This document shows, piece by piece, positions 1 through 6,569 of a stretch of 6,861 nt of DNA. This DNA comes from Phenylobacterium sp. (lineage in GTDB: Bacteria; Pseudomonadota; Alphaproteobacteria; Caulobacterales; Caulobacteraceae). The stretch spans positions 1 through 6,861 of the forward strand of contig JAQVDF010000111.1 of the NCBI GenBank assembly GCA_028698405.1. Reading direction: 5' to 3'. Each line of letters starts with the position of its first letter. Within the stretch, counting starts at the first letter, position 1. The notes beneath the pieces are model-generated. The model did not search any database. It worked only from the letters and a program-made list of their open reading frames with translations, and was not told the DNA's origin. The position numbers were made by a program, and so were the translations under genes.

Positions 1-714
1 CGCCTGGGTCAGCAACAGCTGGCCGACCCCGCCCAGCAGGCCCATGACCACCAGGATCGCCAGGGTGAAGGGCTCCGGCGTCACCCAGGCGAACGGCAGG
101 CTGGCGAGGCCGAACAGCATGCCGGCGAGGGTGAAGTAGAAGACGATGGTCGGCCCCGGTTCGGTGCGGCCGATCTCGCGGATGGCGATCATCGCGCCCG
201 CCGCACCCAGGGCGCCGGCGAGGCCGAACAGCACACCCACGTTGGCGAACTCGGTAGGGCTGGGGCGCACCATGATCAGCACGCCGACGAAGCCCACGGC
301 CACCGCGCCCCAGCGGTGTTTGCCGACCTTCTCCTTCAGGATCAGCGCCGAGAGCGCGGTCATGAACAGCGGCGCGGCGAAAGAGATGGCGGTGGATTCG
401 GTCAGCGGCAGCAGCGAGGCGGCGAAGAAGCCGCAGACCATCCCGGTCAGCCCGACCACGGCGCGCGCCAGGTGGCCCAGCGGCCGGCGCGTCTTGAGCA
501 CCCTCAGGCCCGTGGTCGGCAGGATGTAGATGGCCAGCGGGATGAACGCGAAGGCGTTGCGGAAGAAGACGATCTCGAGGACCGGGATCCCCTGCCCGGC
601 GGTCCACTTCACGCCCGCGAACATGGCGGCCATGCACGCCATCGCCCCGACGCGGTAGGCGATGCCGAGGCCGATGCGCTGGGCGTCGGGGCGGTCGGAA
701 GCGGTGGCGGCCAC
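1..714 (-). CDS. EamA/DMT-family membrane transporter, C-terminus cut by window edge
   Basis: Inner-membrane carrier of the drug/metabolite transporter superfamily, which typically exports small metabolites; the substrate cannot be read from the sequence. The visible 238 residues contain about eight of the expected ten hydrophobic helices (near residues 14-34, 43-65, 78-98, 106-124, 130-145, 155-176, 187-205 and 216-236). The motif STAISFAAPLF followed by LILKEKVGKHRWGAV at the end of the first half is characteristic of EamA repeats. The reading frame stays open to the left edge, so about 50-60 residues are missing. I chose GTG at 714 because it is the only start ahead of helix 1 that leaves a short polar N-terminus (ATASDRPDAQR), and an in-frame stop lies at 769-771. 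No good Shine-Dalgarno stands before it, since the purine-rich AAGGACGGAG at 744-753 is too far away. Internal ATGs (first at 642) would cut into helix 1. The family is confident; the start is moderate. Confidence 0.88.
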   Translation of the reverse strand, partial: MAATASDRPDAQRIGLGIAYRVGAMACMAAMFAGVKWTAGQGIPVLEIVFFRNAFAFIPLAIYILPTTGLRVLKTRRPLGHLARAVVGLTGMVCGFFAASLLPLTESTAISFAAPLFMTALSALILKEKVGKHRWGAVAVGFVGVLIMVRPSPTEFANVGVLFGLAGALGAAGAMIAIREIGRTEPGPTIVFYFTLAGMLFGLASLPFAWVTPEPFTLAILVVMGLLGGVGQLLLTQA

Positions 715-787
715 GGGGACTCTAACGAAACGGGGAGGCGAGGCTCCGTCCTTAGCCGCCGAACCGGATTAGCGAAACTGCGCCGTG

Positions 788-809
788 GGCGCGGCCTTTT
801 GGCCGCGCC
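788..809 (-). terminator. Perfect GC-rich hairpin, possible terminator after the small acidic gene
   Basis: A perfect 9-bp inverted repeat (GGCGCGGCC / GGCCGCGCC) with a 4-base loop (AAAA on the minus strand) lies 12 bases beyond the stop of the minus-strand gene at 822-1052 and about 70 bases ahead of the transporter start. Stability and position suit a transcription terminator or an mRNA 3'-end stabiliser. It lacks the run of U expected of a classical intrinsic terminator, so it may need Rho or may only protect the 3' end. An AAAA loop on a GC stem can also arise in extragenic palindromic repeats, but I see no second copy here. Confidence 0.45.
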
Positions 810-821
810 TCGCGGCTCGGG

Positions 822-1052
822 TCAGGTGATCCGCTTGGGCGAAATCGGATCGCTGGCGGGGAAAGTCTCCTCGACCGCCTCGTCGAGCAGCTGGTCCTGC
901 CGCTCGTCGAGGTCGTCGCCCTCCTCGAGATCGCCCGGCGCCGACTCGGCGGCCTTGTCGGCGTTGTGCTGGCCGCCGCTGGCGCGCTCGATGGAGGCGG
1001 GGCGGTCCCGCCGGTCCTTGTCGGTCTCGGAATGCGGTCGGATCGGGTTCAT
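822..1052 (-). CDS. Small acidic protein with C-terminal ETFPASDP motif, function unknown
   Basis: A 76-residue soluble protein with no signal peptide, membrane helix or cysteine. The first 40 residues are polar and probably disordered (rich in Arg, Asp, Ser and Ala). Residues about 41-58 are strongly acidic and may form a helix (DLEEGDDLDERQDQLLDEAV). The chain ends in EETFPASDPISPKRIT. The segment (D/E)EA(V/L)EETFPASDP recurs in many short proteins of alphaproteobacteria and other proteobacteria; I recall no assigned function. The ATG at 1050-1052 is supported by a GAGGA ribosome-binding site at 1058-1062 with 5-base spacing. The longer overlapping frame (769-1137) is a shadow. The gene lies 62 bp downstream of the protease gene on the same strand, so co-transcription is possible, but the gap is large enough for its own promoter. 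Confidence 0.8.
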   Translation of the reverse strand: MNPIRPHSETDKDRRDRPASIERASGGQHNADKAAESAPGDLEEGDDLDERQDQLLDEAVEETFPASDPISPKRIT

Positions 1053-1114
1053 GGGGGTCCTCGTCTAGCCCTCTGTTGGAGGGGTAACGGGGCCGTGCCG
1101 CGAGCGTTCCTCGG

Positions 1115-2341
1115 CTATTCGTCCTCTTCTGGAACATAGCGTTCCCAGAGATAGGGCTCGTCCTCGCCGTCCTTGAAGTAGCCCACGAGGTCCGGACCCG
1201 GGTCGTCGTCGACGTCGTAGAGTCCCATGTCCGGCGCGCCGTCGCGGTCCTCGTCGATCAGCACGGTGTCGACATCCCCGTCTCCGTCGACATCGACCCT
1301 GACGTCGAAGGGCTCCGACTCGTCGTCGGGTTCGAAAAAGACCGCGTCGCCCTCCCCGTCGCAGTCGAGGTCCATGAAGGTGGCGTCGCCGGGCGGATCC
1401 TTCTTGCGCCAAAAGCCCACGACTTCGCCCTCGCAGGCGGCCGTCCCGGCGTCGTCGCTCACGGGCGCTGGAAGCGCGCCGCGGTCGCCTTCGCGGGCCA
1501 GGAAGGCCTTCACGTCGTCGCCGGAGACTGCGTAATTCAGCCCCTCGCCTTCGGCCAGGAAGCTGTTGATGCCGACCACCCGGCCCTGGTCGTCGAGCAG
1601 CGGCCCGCCGGAGTTGCCGGGATTGATGGGCGTCTGGGTCTGGACCACCGTCGCCTGGTGCGAGGAGTCGTCGAAGGCCCACTGGTAGTTCCGGCGGATC
1701 TGGCTGACCACGCCGCGGGTGTAGATCCACTGGCCGCCGCCCGGATGGCCGATGGCGTGGACGTCGGCGCCGATCTGCAGCTCGTCGACTCCGGCGATCG
1801 GCAGAGGGGCGACCCCGGCCGGCACATCGTCCACCTGCAGCAGCGCCAGGTCCGCCGGGCCGTCGCGTTTGACGACCTTGGCCAGCCGCAGGTCGGCCTT
1901 GGTGATCTCGGCCCCCTCGACCGCCGGCTTGAAGACCACCCCGACCTCGGGCGCGGGGCCCACCACGTGCAGGTTGGTGACGATCTTTCCGTCGGCGCCG
2001 ACCAGCACGCCCGAGCCGACACCCTCGCCGCTGACCACCAGCACCACGGCGGGCGAGGCCTTGCGGTAGATCTCCGCCTCGCGCGGGCCACGCGTCGCGG
2101 CCCGGGCGTCCGGCTTGAGGCCGGCGAGCGCGCCCGCGAACTGGCCGAGCGGCATCGACGGGCGCAGCGCCCGGCGCGCCTCGCCGGCGGGAAACCGCGC
2201 GCCGACCGGGCCACGTCCGGCAGTCGCGCCCGCCTCCGCCGCAATCATGGGCCGCCCGACCAACTCTTCCGGCGAGGCGGCCTGAGCGTATGATGGCATT
2301 GCGAGGACGAGAATCGTCGCGCCGGACTTGAGCCATTTCAT
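1115..2341 (-). CDS. Exported HtrA/trypsin-like serine protease with Asp-rich repeat tail
   Basis: Predicted periplasmic or secreted endopeptidase of the chymotrypsin fold, closest in motifs to the S1C (HtrA/DegP) group; 408 residues. Residues 1-21 form a signal peptide (two Lys, hydrophobic core, AQA before the cut). A low-complexity linker spans about 23-87. The catalytic domain at about 88-283 shows the complete triad: His125 in TNLHVV, Asp164 in ADLALLQV, Ser244 in NPGNSGGPL. GHPGG near 198-202 and RVVGINS near 254-260 also fit HtrA proteases. There is no PDZ domain. Instead residues 324-388 carry four DxDxDGxxD loops spaced in multiples of 13, probably Ca2+-binding. The only two cysteines, 303 and 327, bracket the start of this tail and could form a disulfide. 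The ATG at 2339-2341 is chosen because it starts the signal peptide exactly and has a GGGGGAAG ribosome-binding site 6 bases upstream; the frame stays open to 2581, but that extension is arginine/serine/alanine-rich noise overlapping the CHAT gene. Divergent from the CHAT gene. Confidence 0.9.
   Translation of the reverse strand: MKWLKSGATILVLAMPSYAQAASPEELVGRPMIAAEAGATAGRGPVGARFPAGEARRALRPSMPLGQFAGALAGLKPDARAATRGPREAEIYRKASPAVVLVVSGEGVGSGVLVGADGKIVTNLHVVGPAPEVGVVFKPAVEGAEITKADLRLAKVVKRDGPADLALLQVDDVPAGVAPLPIAGVDELQIGADVHAIGHPGGGQWIYTRGVVSQIRRNYQWAFDDSSHQATVVQTQTPINPGNSGGPLLDDQGRVVGINSFLAEGEGLNYAVSGDDVKAFLAREGDRGALPAPVSDDAGTAACEGEVVGFWRKKDPPGDATFMDLDCDGEGDAVFFEPDDESEPFDVRVDVDGDGDVDTVLIDEDRDGAPDMGLYDVDDDPGPDLVGYFKDGEDEPYLWERYVPEEDE
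1178..1372 (-). repeat. Coding repeats: 13-residue Asp-rich loops (DxDxDGxxD) in the protease tail
   Basis: Within the protease, residues 324-332, 350-358, 363-371 and 376-384 each fit D-x-D-x-D-G-x-x-D, the last with Pro in place of Gly. The starts are spaced 26, 13 and 13 residues, and a worn fifth copy (E337, D339, E341) fills the register gap. Each loop is followed by a short hydrophobic stretch (AVFF, TVLI, MGLY, LVGY) that could be a beta strand. This loop geometry is shared by EF-hand loops, dockerins and thrombospondin type 3 repeats, which bind Ca2+; binding here is inferred. The underlying unit is 39 bp, but DNA identity between copies is low, so this is an old protein-level repeat. 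Confidence 0.75.
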
Positions 2342-5300
2342 GCGCGACTTCCCCCGCTGCGCCCCAATACAACGAAGGCTAACGGCGTTGCCTATCCTGG
2401 CAAGCCTGTTCTTGGCGCTGGCAGGGCCGGCGTCCGCGGCGCCGCCCCAGGCCGAGGCCGCGCGGCTGTTCGCCGGCGGCAAGGCGGCCGCGGCGCGCGA
2501 TCTGCTGGCCGCCGAGCTCTCGACGCCCGCGGCGAGGGAGCCGAAGGCGCGGCTCGGCCTGCTCGAAACCCTGCTCGACATTTGCCTGCAGAGCCTCGAC
2601 CTCGCCTGCGTCCAGGCCCACTCCCCGGACTACGGCGAGACCGCGGGCAAGGTCGCCGAAGGGCTGGCGCCGCCGCCCAGGCTGCAACTCTCCCGCAAGA
2701 CCCTCGTCTACCTGGACCACCAGCGGCTCGCGACCGGACGGCCCGAGGCGGTCAGGGCGGTGCTGGAGCGGCCGGACTGGCAGGCCGAGTTTCCCGGCGA
2801 CGTTCCGCTCTACCTCCGCCGCCAGCTCGTGCTCGCCGAGGCCCTGCTGCTCGACGGCGACTTCTCCGGGGCGACGCGGGCGGTGGACAGGGTGCTGTCG
2901 CTGATCGCGTCTCTGGAGAACCCTCAGGAGTCCCCCTACTGGACCGCTCACGCCCTGGTCGAGTCAGCGTCGATGCTGATGCACGTAGGCGACGGCGAGC
3001 GAGCCTTCGGCGTCTACCTCGCGAGCCGGGAGCTGATCTACCTCGGCACGCCGGCCCTCAGCGTCGATGCGGTGCGGCTGCGCCTCGTCGAAACGCGGCT
3101 GCTGCAGGAGCGCAACGAGCTGGCGGCCGCGCGCCACGCCGCCGAGGCGGGCCTGGAGACGCTGGCCTGGATCGAAGTCGGGCCGCAGGTCCGCGACCGG
3201 CTGGCGGGCGACCTGCGCACGCTCCAGGCGGTGATCTGCACCGCCCTCGCCGACCGGGCCTGCGCGCGGGCGGCCATCGACGCCCATCCGCTGGCCGCGG
3301 CGTTCGAGACTGCCCGACCGCCGGCGTCGTACGGCGAAGTCAGCTATCTGGCGGCCCGGGCGCTGGTCGCCTCGGTGGAGAGCCGGGCCGATCCCGCCGC
3401 CGCGTCGGCCCTCGCCCGGCCGGTCGCCTTCGAGACGCCCGGCGTGCCGCGCGACTACGTCGAGATGTACCGGCAGGCGGGACTGGCGATGCTGCAGCCG
3501 CCGGGTCCGGCCCGCGCTGCAGCCATCCGGGCGATGAGCCGCACCATCGCCGGCTACGCGCGCACCCAACACCAGAACGCCTTCGCCACCGGCTACCGGC
3601 CCGGCGTCGTCGACCAAATCCTGATCCTTCTGGGCCTGAGCCAGGTAGAGGCGGCGATGCCGGCCCAGGACCGGGAGGCCGCTTTCGCCCTCTTCCAGCT
3701 CGTCGGGCGCATCGGGCCGAGCTTCGACGCCGACGCTCTGACCCGGCTGTCGCAAGCCCGCGACGGCGCCGAGCGGCGCGGCCTCCACCAGGCGCTGCGG
3801 CTGCGGGCCCGCCGGGACCGGCTGGAGCGCGAGGCGCTGAAGGCGGTGTCAGGCCGGGCCGTCGTGACGCCTGTCGCCGGCGCGCCGCTCCGCTACGATT
3901 TCGCCCGCCGCGCCCGTTTCCGCGATTTCGCGCAAGGGCTGACCCGGCCCGGGCCCGTGCTTCGGCCCGCCGCCAATCTCGTGACGCTGTCCGAACTGCA
4001 GGCGGTGCTGGCGCCCGGCGAAGCGGCCATCGCCTTCTCTCCGGCCGGCGGCGGCGAGGCGGCCTACATGTGCGTGCGGAGGGACCGCGTCGTGCAGGCG
4101 CGTGCGCCCGTCGATCCCGCCCGACTCCAGCTCGACATCAAGCTGCTGCAGGCCGCCCTGACCGCCGGCCACGCCCCGTCCGAGGCGCTCGACGTGCAGT
4201 TCCCCGTCGCCGCGGCGGTGCGGCTGCGCCAAGCGCTCATCGGTCCGATCGCCGACTGCCTCAAGCCCGGCGACCACCTGATCTGGCTGCCGGCGCCCGC
4301 GATGGTCCCCGTGCCGATCTCGGTGATGCTGGAGTCCCAGCCGCCGCGGCTGGGCGGCGGCTGGGACCTCGCGCAGGCCGACTGGCTGGTCCGCCGCCAC
4401 GCCATCACCTACGCCATGTCGGCGAGCGCCTTCGTCGCCGCGCGCCGCGCCGCCACGGCCGGCGGCTGGTCGTTCGACTTCCTGGGCGTGGGCGACCCGC
4501 TGCTGACCGGCCGCACGCGGGATGGGGCCGACCGGACGCAGATCGTGCTGCGCGGCGCCCGCGGCGCGGCGGGCCTGGCCGCCCTGGCCCCGCTGCCCGA
4601 GACCCGCGCCGAGCTCCAGCAGGCGGCCGCGGGCTTTCCCGCATCCCGGCTGCTGGTGGGCGAGGCGGCCACCGAGCGAGCCTTCCGCCGCGAGCTCGTC
4701 GGCAGCTACCGGCTGATGTCCTTCGCCACCCACGGCCTGATCCGCGACGAGCTCGACGGGCTGACCGAGCCGGCGCTGGCGTTCACGCCGGTGGACGCGG
4801 CCGATCCGTTGGACGACGGCCTGCTCACCGCCTCGGAGATCGCCGACCTCAGCCTCTCGGCGCGGTTCGTGGCGCTGTCGGCCTGCAACACCGCCGACTA
4901 CGACCTCTCCCAGTTCGCCGCCGACCTGCCGGCGCTGGCTTCGGCCTTCGCCATCGCCGGCGTGCCCTCGACACTCGCCACCCTCTGGCCGGTGGACAGC
5001 GAGACCAGCCGCATGGTCGTCGCCGGCGCCTTCGAAGGGCTGGGCGCCGCGCCCGACCTGTCCCCGCCCGAGGCCCTGGCGCAGGCGCAGCGAAGCTTCC
5101 TCGCCGCCCCGCCGAGCCGCGCCCACCTGCACCCGCGCTTCTGGGCGCCCTTCATCGTGCTGGGCGACGGGCCCAGGGCCGGCAGGCCGGGACCAGCGCC
5201 GCTGCGGATCGCCGAAGCCCGGCAGCTCACCCGCGGCGGCGGCGAGACGCTCAGCGCCCGCCACGGGACGCACGGCGTCGCCGCCCGGCTGATCGCCGAG

Positions 5301-6383
5301 CCCGAGGGCGGCCGTTTCGCCTCCGTCGTGCAGGTGGCCGGGCCGGGCGACGAGGGCTGGCAGGCGGTCGACCGGGACGTCGGCGCCGCCGAGCTGGTGG
5401 TGACCGAGGGCGCCGTCCTGGTCGCCGCCGGATACGTCACGGGAAAGGACGGACGGGCGGCGGGGGTGCTGGAGGCGTTCGACGCCCGCACGGGGGAGGA
5501 GCTGCGGACCTGGCGCGAGGCGCGGCCCGGGGCGGACACGGCCATCCTCGCCGCCCTGCCGCTCGGCGAGCGCGGCCTGTTCGCCCTGGTCGCGGCCGAC
5601 CTGGAGGCGAAGACCCCGGCGGGACGCGCGCCGACGGTGCGGCTCTACGAGGTGGACGCCGCGCTGGCCCCGCGTCTGCTGTTCGAGATCGCCGCGCCGC
5701 AGATCGACGGGATGCCCGAGGTGACGCTCGCCGTGCTCGGCGACGACCTGCTGGTGACGCTGGCGCAGCGCTACGGCCCCATGCCCACGCCCGCCCCGCC
5801 GCTGGACGATTTCGAGGCCAAGGTGTGCCTGCCGGCCCCGACGACATGGGCCGAGCTGCGCGACATCCGCACCGGCGAGCGGCGAGCCGCGGTCGAACTT
5901 CCCGGCCGGGTGGTGACCAGCGCCGCTGGCGCCGAGGACGGGGTGTTCGTCGGCGGCGCGGTGCAGGCCGACTGCGCCGAGGGCCGGCGGGCCAGCGTGG
6001 CCGTCCTGGACGCGCGCCTTTCCCTGCAGCCCTGGTGGACCGACGCGGGCGCGGCGGATTCCGAGGTGCGGGCGCTCGCCCTCGCGTCCGACGGGGCCCT
6101 CGTCATCGGCGCCCACGAGACCCTGCGGCTCGACCATCCGAGCCGCGCCGGCCAGGCGCCGCCCACCGCCGAGGAGGCGTTGGCCGGTTGGATCGACCAG
6201 CGCACGCTGGGCCTGGTGCGGCTCTCCGATCGGGCAGGAAAGGTCTCGGAGCCGCTGGTGATCGCCGCGGGCGGCGACGTCTTCATCTCGGACCTCGACG
6301 CCTCGCGGCCGGGCGAGATCCTGCTGGGCGGAGCCGTCGGCGGCGAGGCCGCGATCCTGCGGCTGGCGCGCACCGCGCCGTGA
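2340..6383 (+). CDS. Exported TPR-like/CHAT cysteine protease with beta-propeller-like C-terminus
   Basis: About 1347 residues. Residues 1-33 form a signal peptide (Arg-rich n-region with QRR, core LTALPILASLFLALAG, cut after ASA), so the protein should act outside the cytoplasm. Residues about 34-530 are helical with TPR-like units near 163-191, 201-232 and 245-277. The CHAT domain (caspase-like, clan CD) spans about 548-944: catalytic His798 in FATHG, Cys849 in LSACNT, supporting motifs DDGLLTASEI (825-834), TLWPVD (to 886) and FWAPFIVLGDG (to 944). Residues 945-1347 are beta-rich with propeller-blade signatures such as FDARTGEELRTWR (1047-1059) and ELRDIRTGERR (from 1172). Apart from Cys849, the eight mature cysteines include two C-x7-C pairs (82/90, 300/308), suggesting disulfides. 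ATG 2340 is preferred because it supplies the charged n-region. Alternatives are TTG 2328, which overlaps the protease more, and TTG 2388, which has GAAGG 9 bases upstream but would leave a signal peptide without positive charge. Substrate unknown; domain calls firm, propeller moderate. Confidence 0.88.
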   Translation: MRDFPRCAPIQRRLTALPILASLFLALAGPASAAPPQAEAARLFAGGKAAAARDLLAAELSTPAAREPKARLGLLETLLDICLQSLDLACVQAHSPDYGETAGKVAEGLAPPPRLQLSRKTLVYLDHQRLATGRPEAVRAVLERPDWQAEFPGDVPLYLRRQLVLAEALLLDGDFSGATRAVDRVLSLIASLENPQESPYWTAHALVESASMLMHVGDGERAFGVYLASRELIYLGTPALSVDAVRLRLVETRLLQERNELAAARHAAEAGLETLAWIEVGPQVRDRLAGDLRTLQAVICTALADRACARAAIDAHPLAAAFETARPPASYGEVSYLAARALVASVESRADPAAASALARPVAFETPGVPRDYVEMYRQAGLAMLQPPGPARAAAIRAMSRTIAGYARTQHQNAFATGYRPGVVDQILILLGLSQVEAAMPAQDREAAFALFQLVGRIGPSFDADALTRLSQARDGAERRGLHQALRLRARRDRLEREALKAVSGRAVVTPVAGAPLRYDFARRARFRDFAQGLTRPGPVLRPAANLVTLSELQAVLAPGEAAIAFSPAGGGEAAYMCVRRDRVVQARAPVDPARLQLDIKLLQAALTAGHAPSEALDVQFPVAAAVRLRQALIGPIADCLKPGDHLIWLPAPAMVPVPISVMLESQPPRLGGGWDLAQADWLVRRHAITYAMSASAFVAARRAATAGGWSFDFLGVGDPLLTGRTRDGADRTQIVLRGARGAAGLAALAPLPETRAELQQAAAGFPASRLLVGEAATERAFRRELVGSYRLMSFATHGLIRDELDGLTEPALAFTPVDAADPLDDGLLTASEIADLSLSARFVALSACNTADYDLSQFAADLPALASAFAIAGVPSTLATLWPVDSETSRMVVAGAFEGLGAAPDLSPPEALAQAQRSFLAAPPSRAHLHPRFWAPFIVLGDGPRAGRPGPAPLRIAEARQLTRGGGETLSARHGTHGVAARLIAEPEGGRFASVVQVAGPGDEGWQAVDRDVGAAELVVTEGAVLVAAGYVTGKDGRAAGVLEAFDARTGEELRTWREARPGADTAILAALPLGERGLFALVAADLEAKTPAGRAPTVRLYEVDAALAPRLLFEIAAPQIDGMPEVTLAVLGDDLLVTLAQRYGPMPTPAPPLDDFEAKVCLPAPTTWAELRDIRTGERRAAVELPGRVVTSAAGAEDGVFVGGAVQADCAEGRRASVAVLDARLSLQPWWTDAGAADSEVRALALASDGALVIGAHETLRLDHPSRAGQAPPTAEEALAGWIDQRTLGLVRLSDRAGKVSEPLVIAAGGDVFISDLDASRPGEILLGGAVGGEAAILRLARTAP
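2348..2355 (-). promoter_or_regulatory. Ribosome-binding site that fixes the protease start
   Basis: On the minus strand GGGGGAAG stands 6 bases before the ATG at 2339-2341. It is a strong purine-rich Shine-Dalgarno and decides this start over the many upstream in-frame alternatives. It lies inside the coding sequence of the divergent CHAT gene if that gene begins at 2340. Confidence 0.6.
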
Positions 6384-6407
6384 GCTGGCCCCGCCTGCTG
6401 CCCGGGC

Positions 6408-6569
6408 TCACCCCACCCGTCCGGCCCGCAGCGCCAGAAGGCGCGCCAGGCGACGGCTGGGCCGCTCGCTGGGCGGCGCGCCGAAGATCGCCGCCCAGCG
6501 CCGCACCTGCGCCGGATCGTCCAGGCTGATGGCCCGAACCCTCTGATTGCGCGGGATATCCTCTGACAT
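6408..6569 (-). CDS. Small DUF3606-like protein
   Basis: A 53-residue cytoplasmic protein, basic, without cysteine or membrane segment. Residues 12-30 (RAISLDDPAQVRRWAAIFG) match the conserved core of the DUF3606 family, which has the pattern R-x-I-x-(L/V)-x-(D/E)-x-x-(E/Q)-V-x-x-W-x-x-x-(F/L)-G in 50-70-residue proteins common in alphaproteobacteria; the family has no established function. The last 20 residues are Arg/Leu-rich (RRLARLLALRAGRVG) and do not resemble the usual DUF3606 C-terminus, so this copy is divergent or only related. The ATG at 6567-6569 has GAGG 6 bases upstream. The longer in-frame extension to 6722 is low-complexity Arg-rich sequence with no support. The gene converges on the CHAT gene, with only 24 bp between their stops. 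Confidence 0.65.
   Translation of the reverse strand: MSEDIPRNQRVRAISLDDPAQVRRWAAIFGAPPSERPSRRLARLLALRAGRVG

Noticed and set aside
146..1068. Plus-strand open frames over the transporter and the small acidic gene
   Set aside because: They are antisense shadows; the minus strand gives a clear EamA transporter and a small protein with a recognisable motif.
2376..2403. Possible minus-strand sigma-70-like promoter for the protease: TTGCCA (2398-2403), 16 bases, TAGCCT (2376-2381)
   Set aside because: The position is sensible, but the -10 match is weak and such pairs arise by chance; no supporting data, so not called as a feature.
2342..2581. N-terminal extension of the serine protease (start at 2581)
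   Set aside because: It would bury a perfect signal peptide inside the protein, overlap the CHAT gene by 240 bp, and consists of Arg/Ser/Ala-rich noise; the ATG at 2341 has a strong ribosome-binding site.
3849..6137. A 762-codon open frame antisense to the CHAT gene
   Set aside because: Low-complexity shadow (rich in Arg, Gly, Gln and His) caused by high GC; no start context, signal or family pattern.
1115..6383. Calling the CHAT/serine-protease pair a phage-defence system
   Set aside because: Both proteins have clear signal peptides and no NTPase, sensor or toxin gene is visible nearby; the defence role of cytoplasmic CHAT systems cannot simply be transferred.
2582..6529. A 1315-codon open frame on the plus strand overlapping almost the whole CHAT gene
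   Set aside because: It is an Arg/Gly/Ala/Pro-rich translation typical of the shifted frame of GC-rich genes, with no domain or motif; the CHAT frame carries signal peptide, TPR-like and catalytic motifs.
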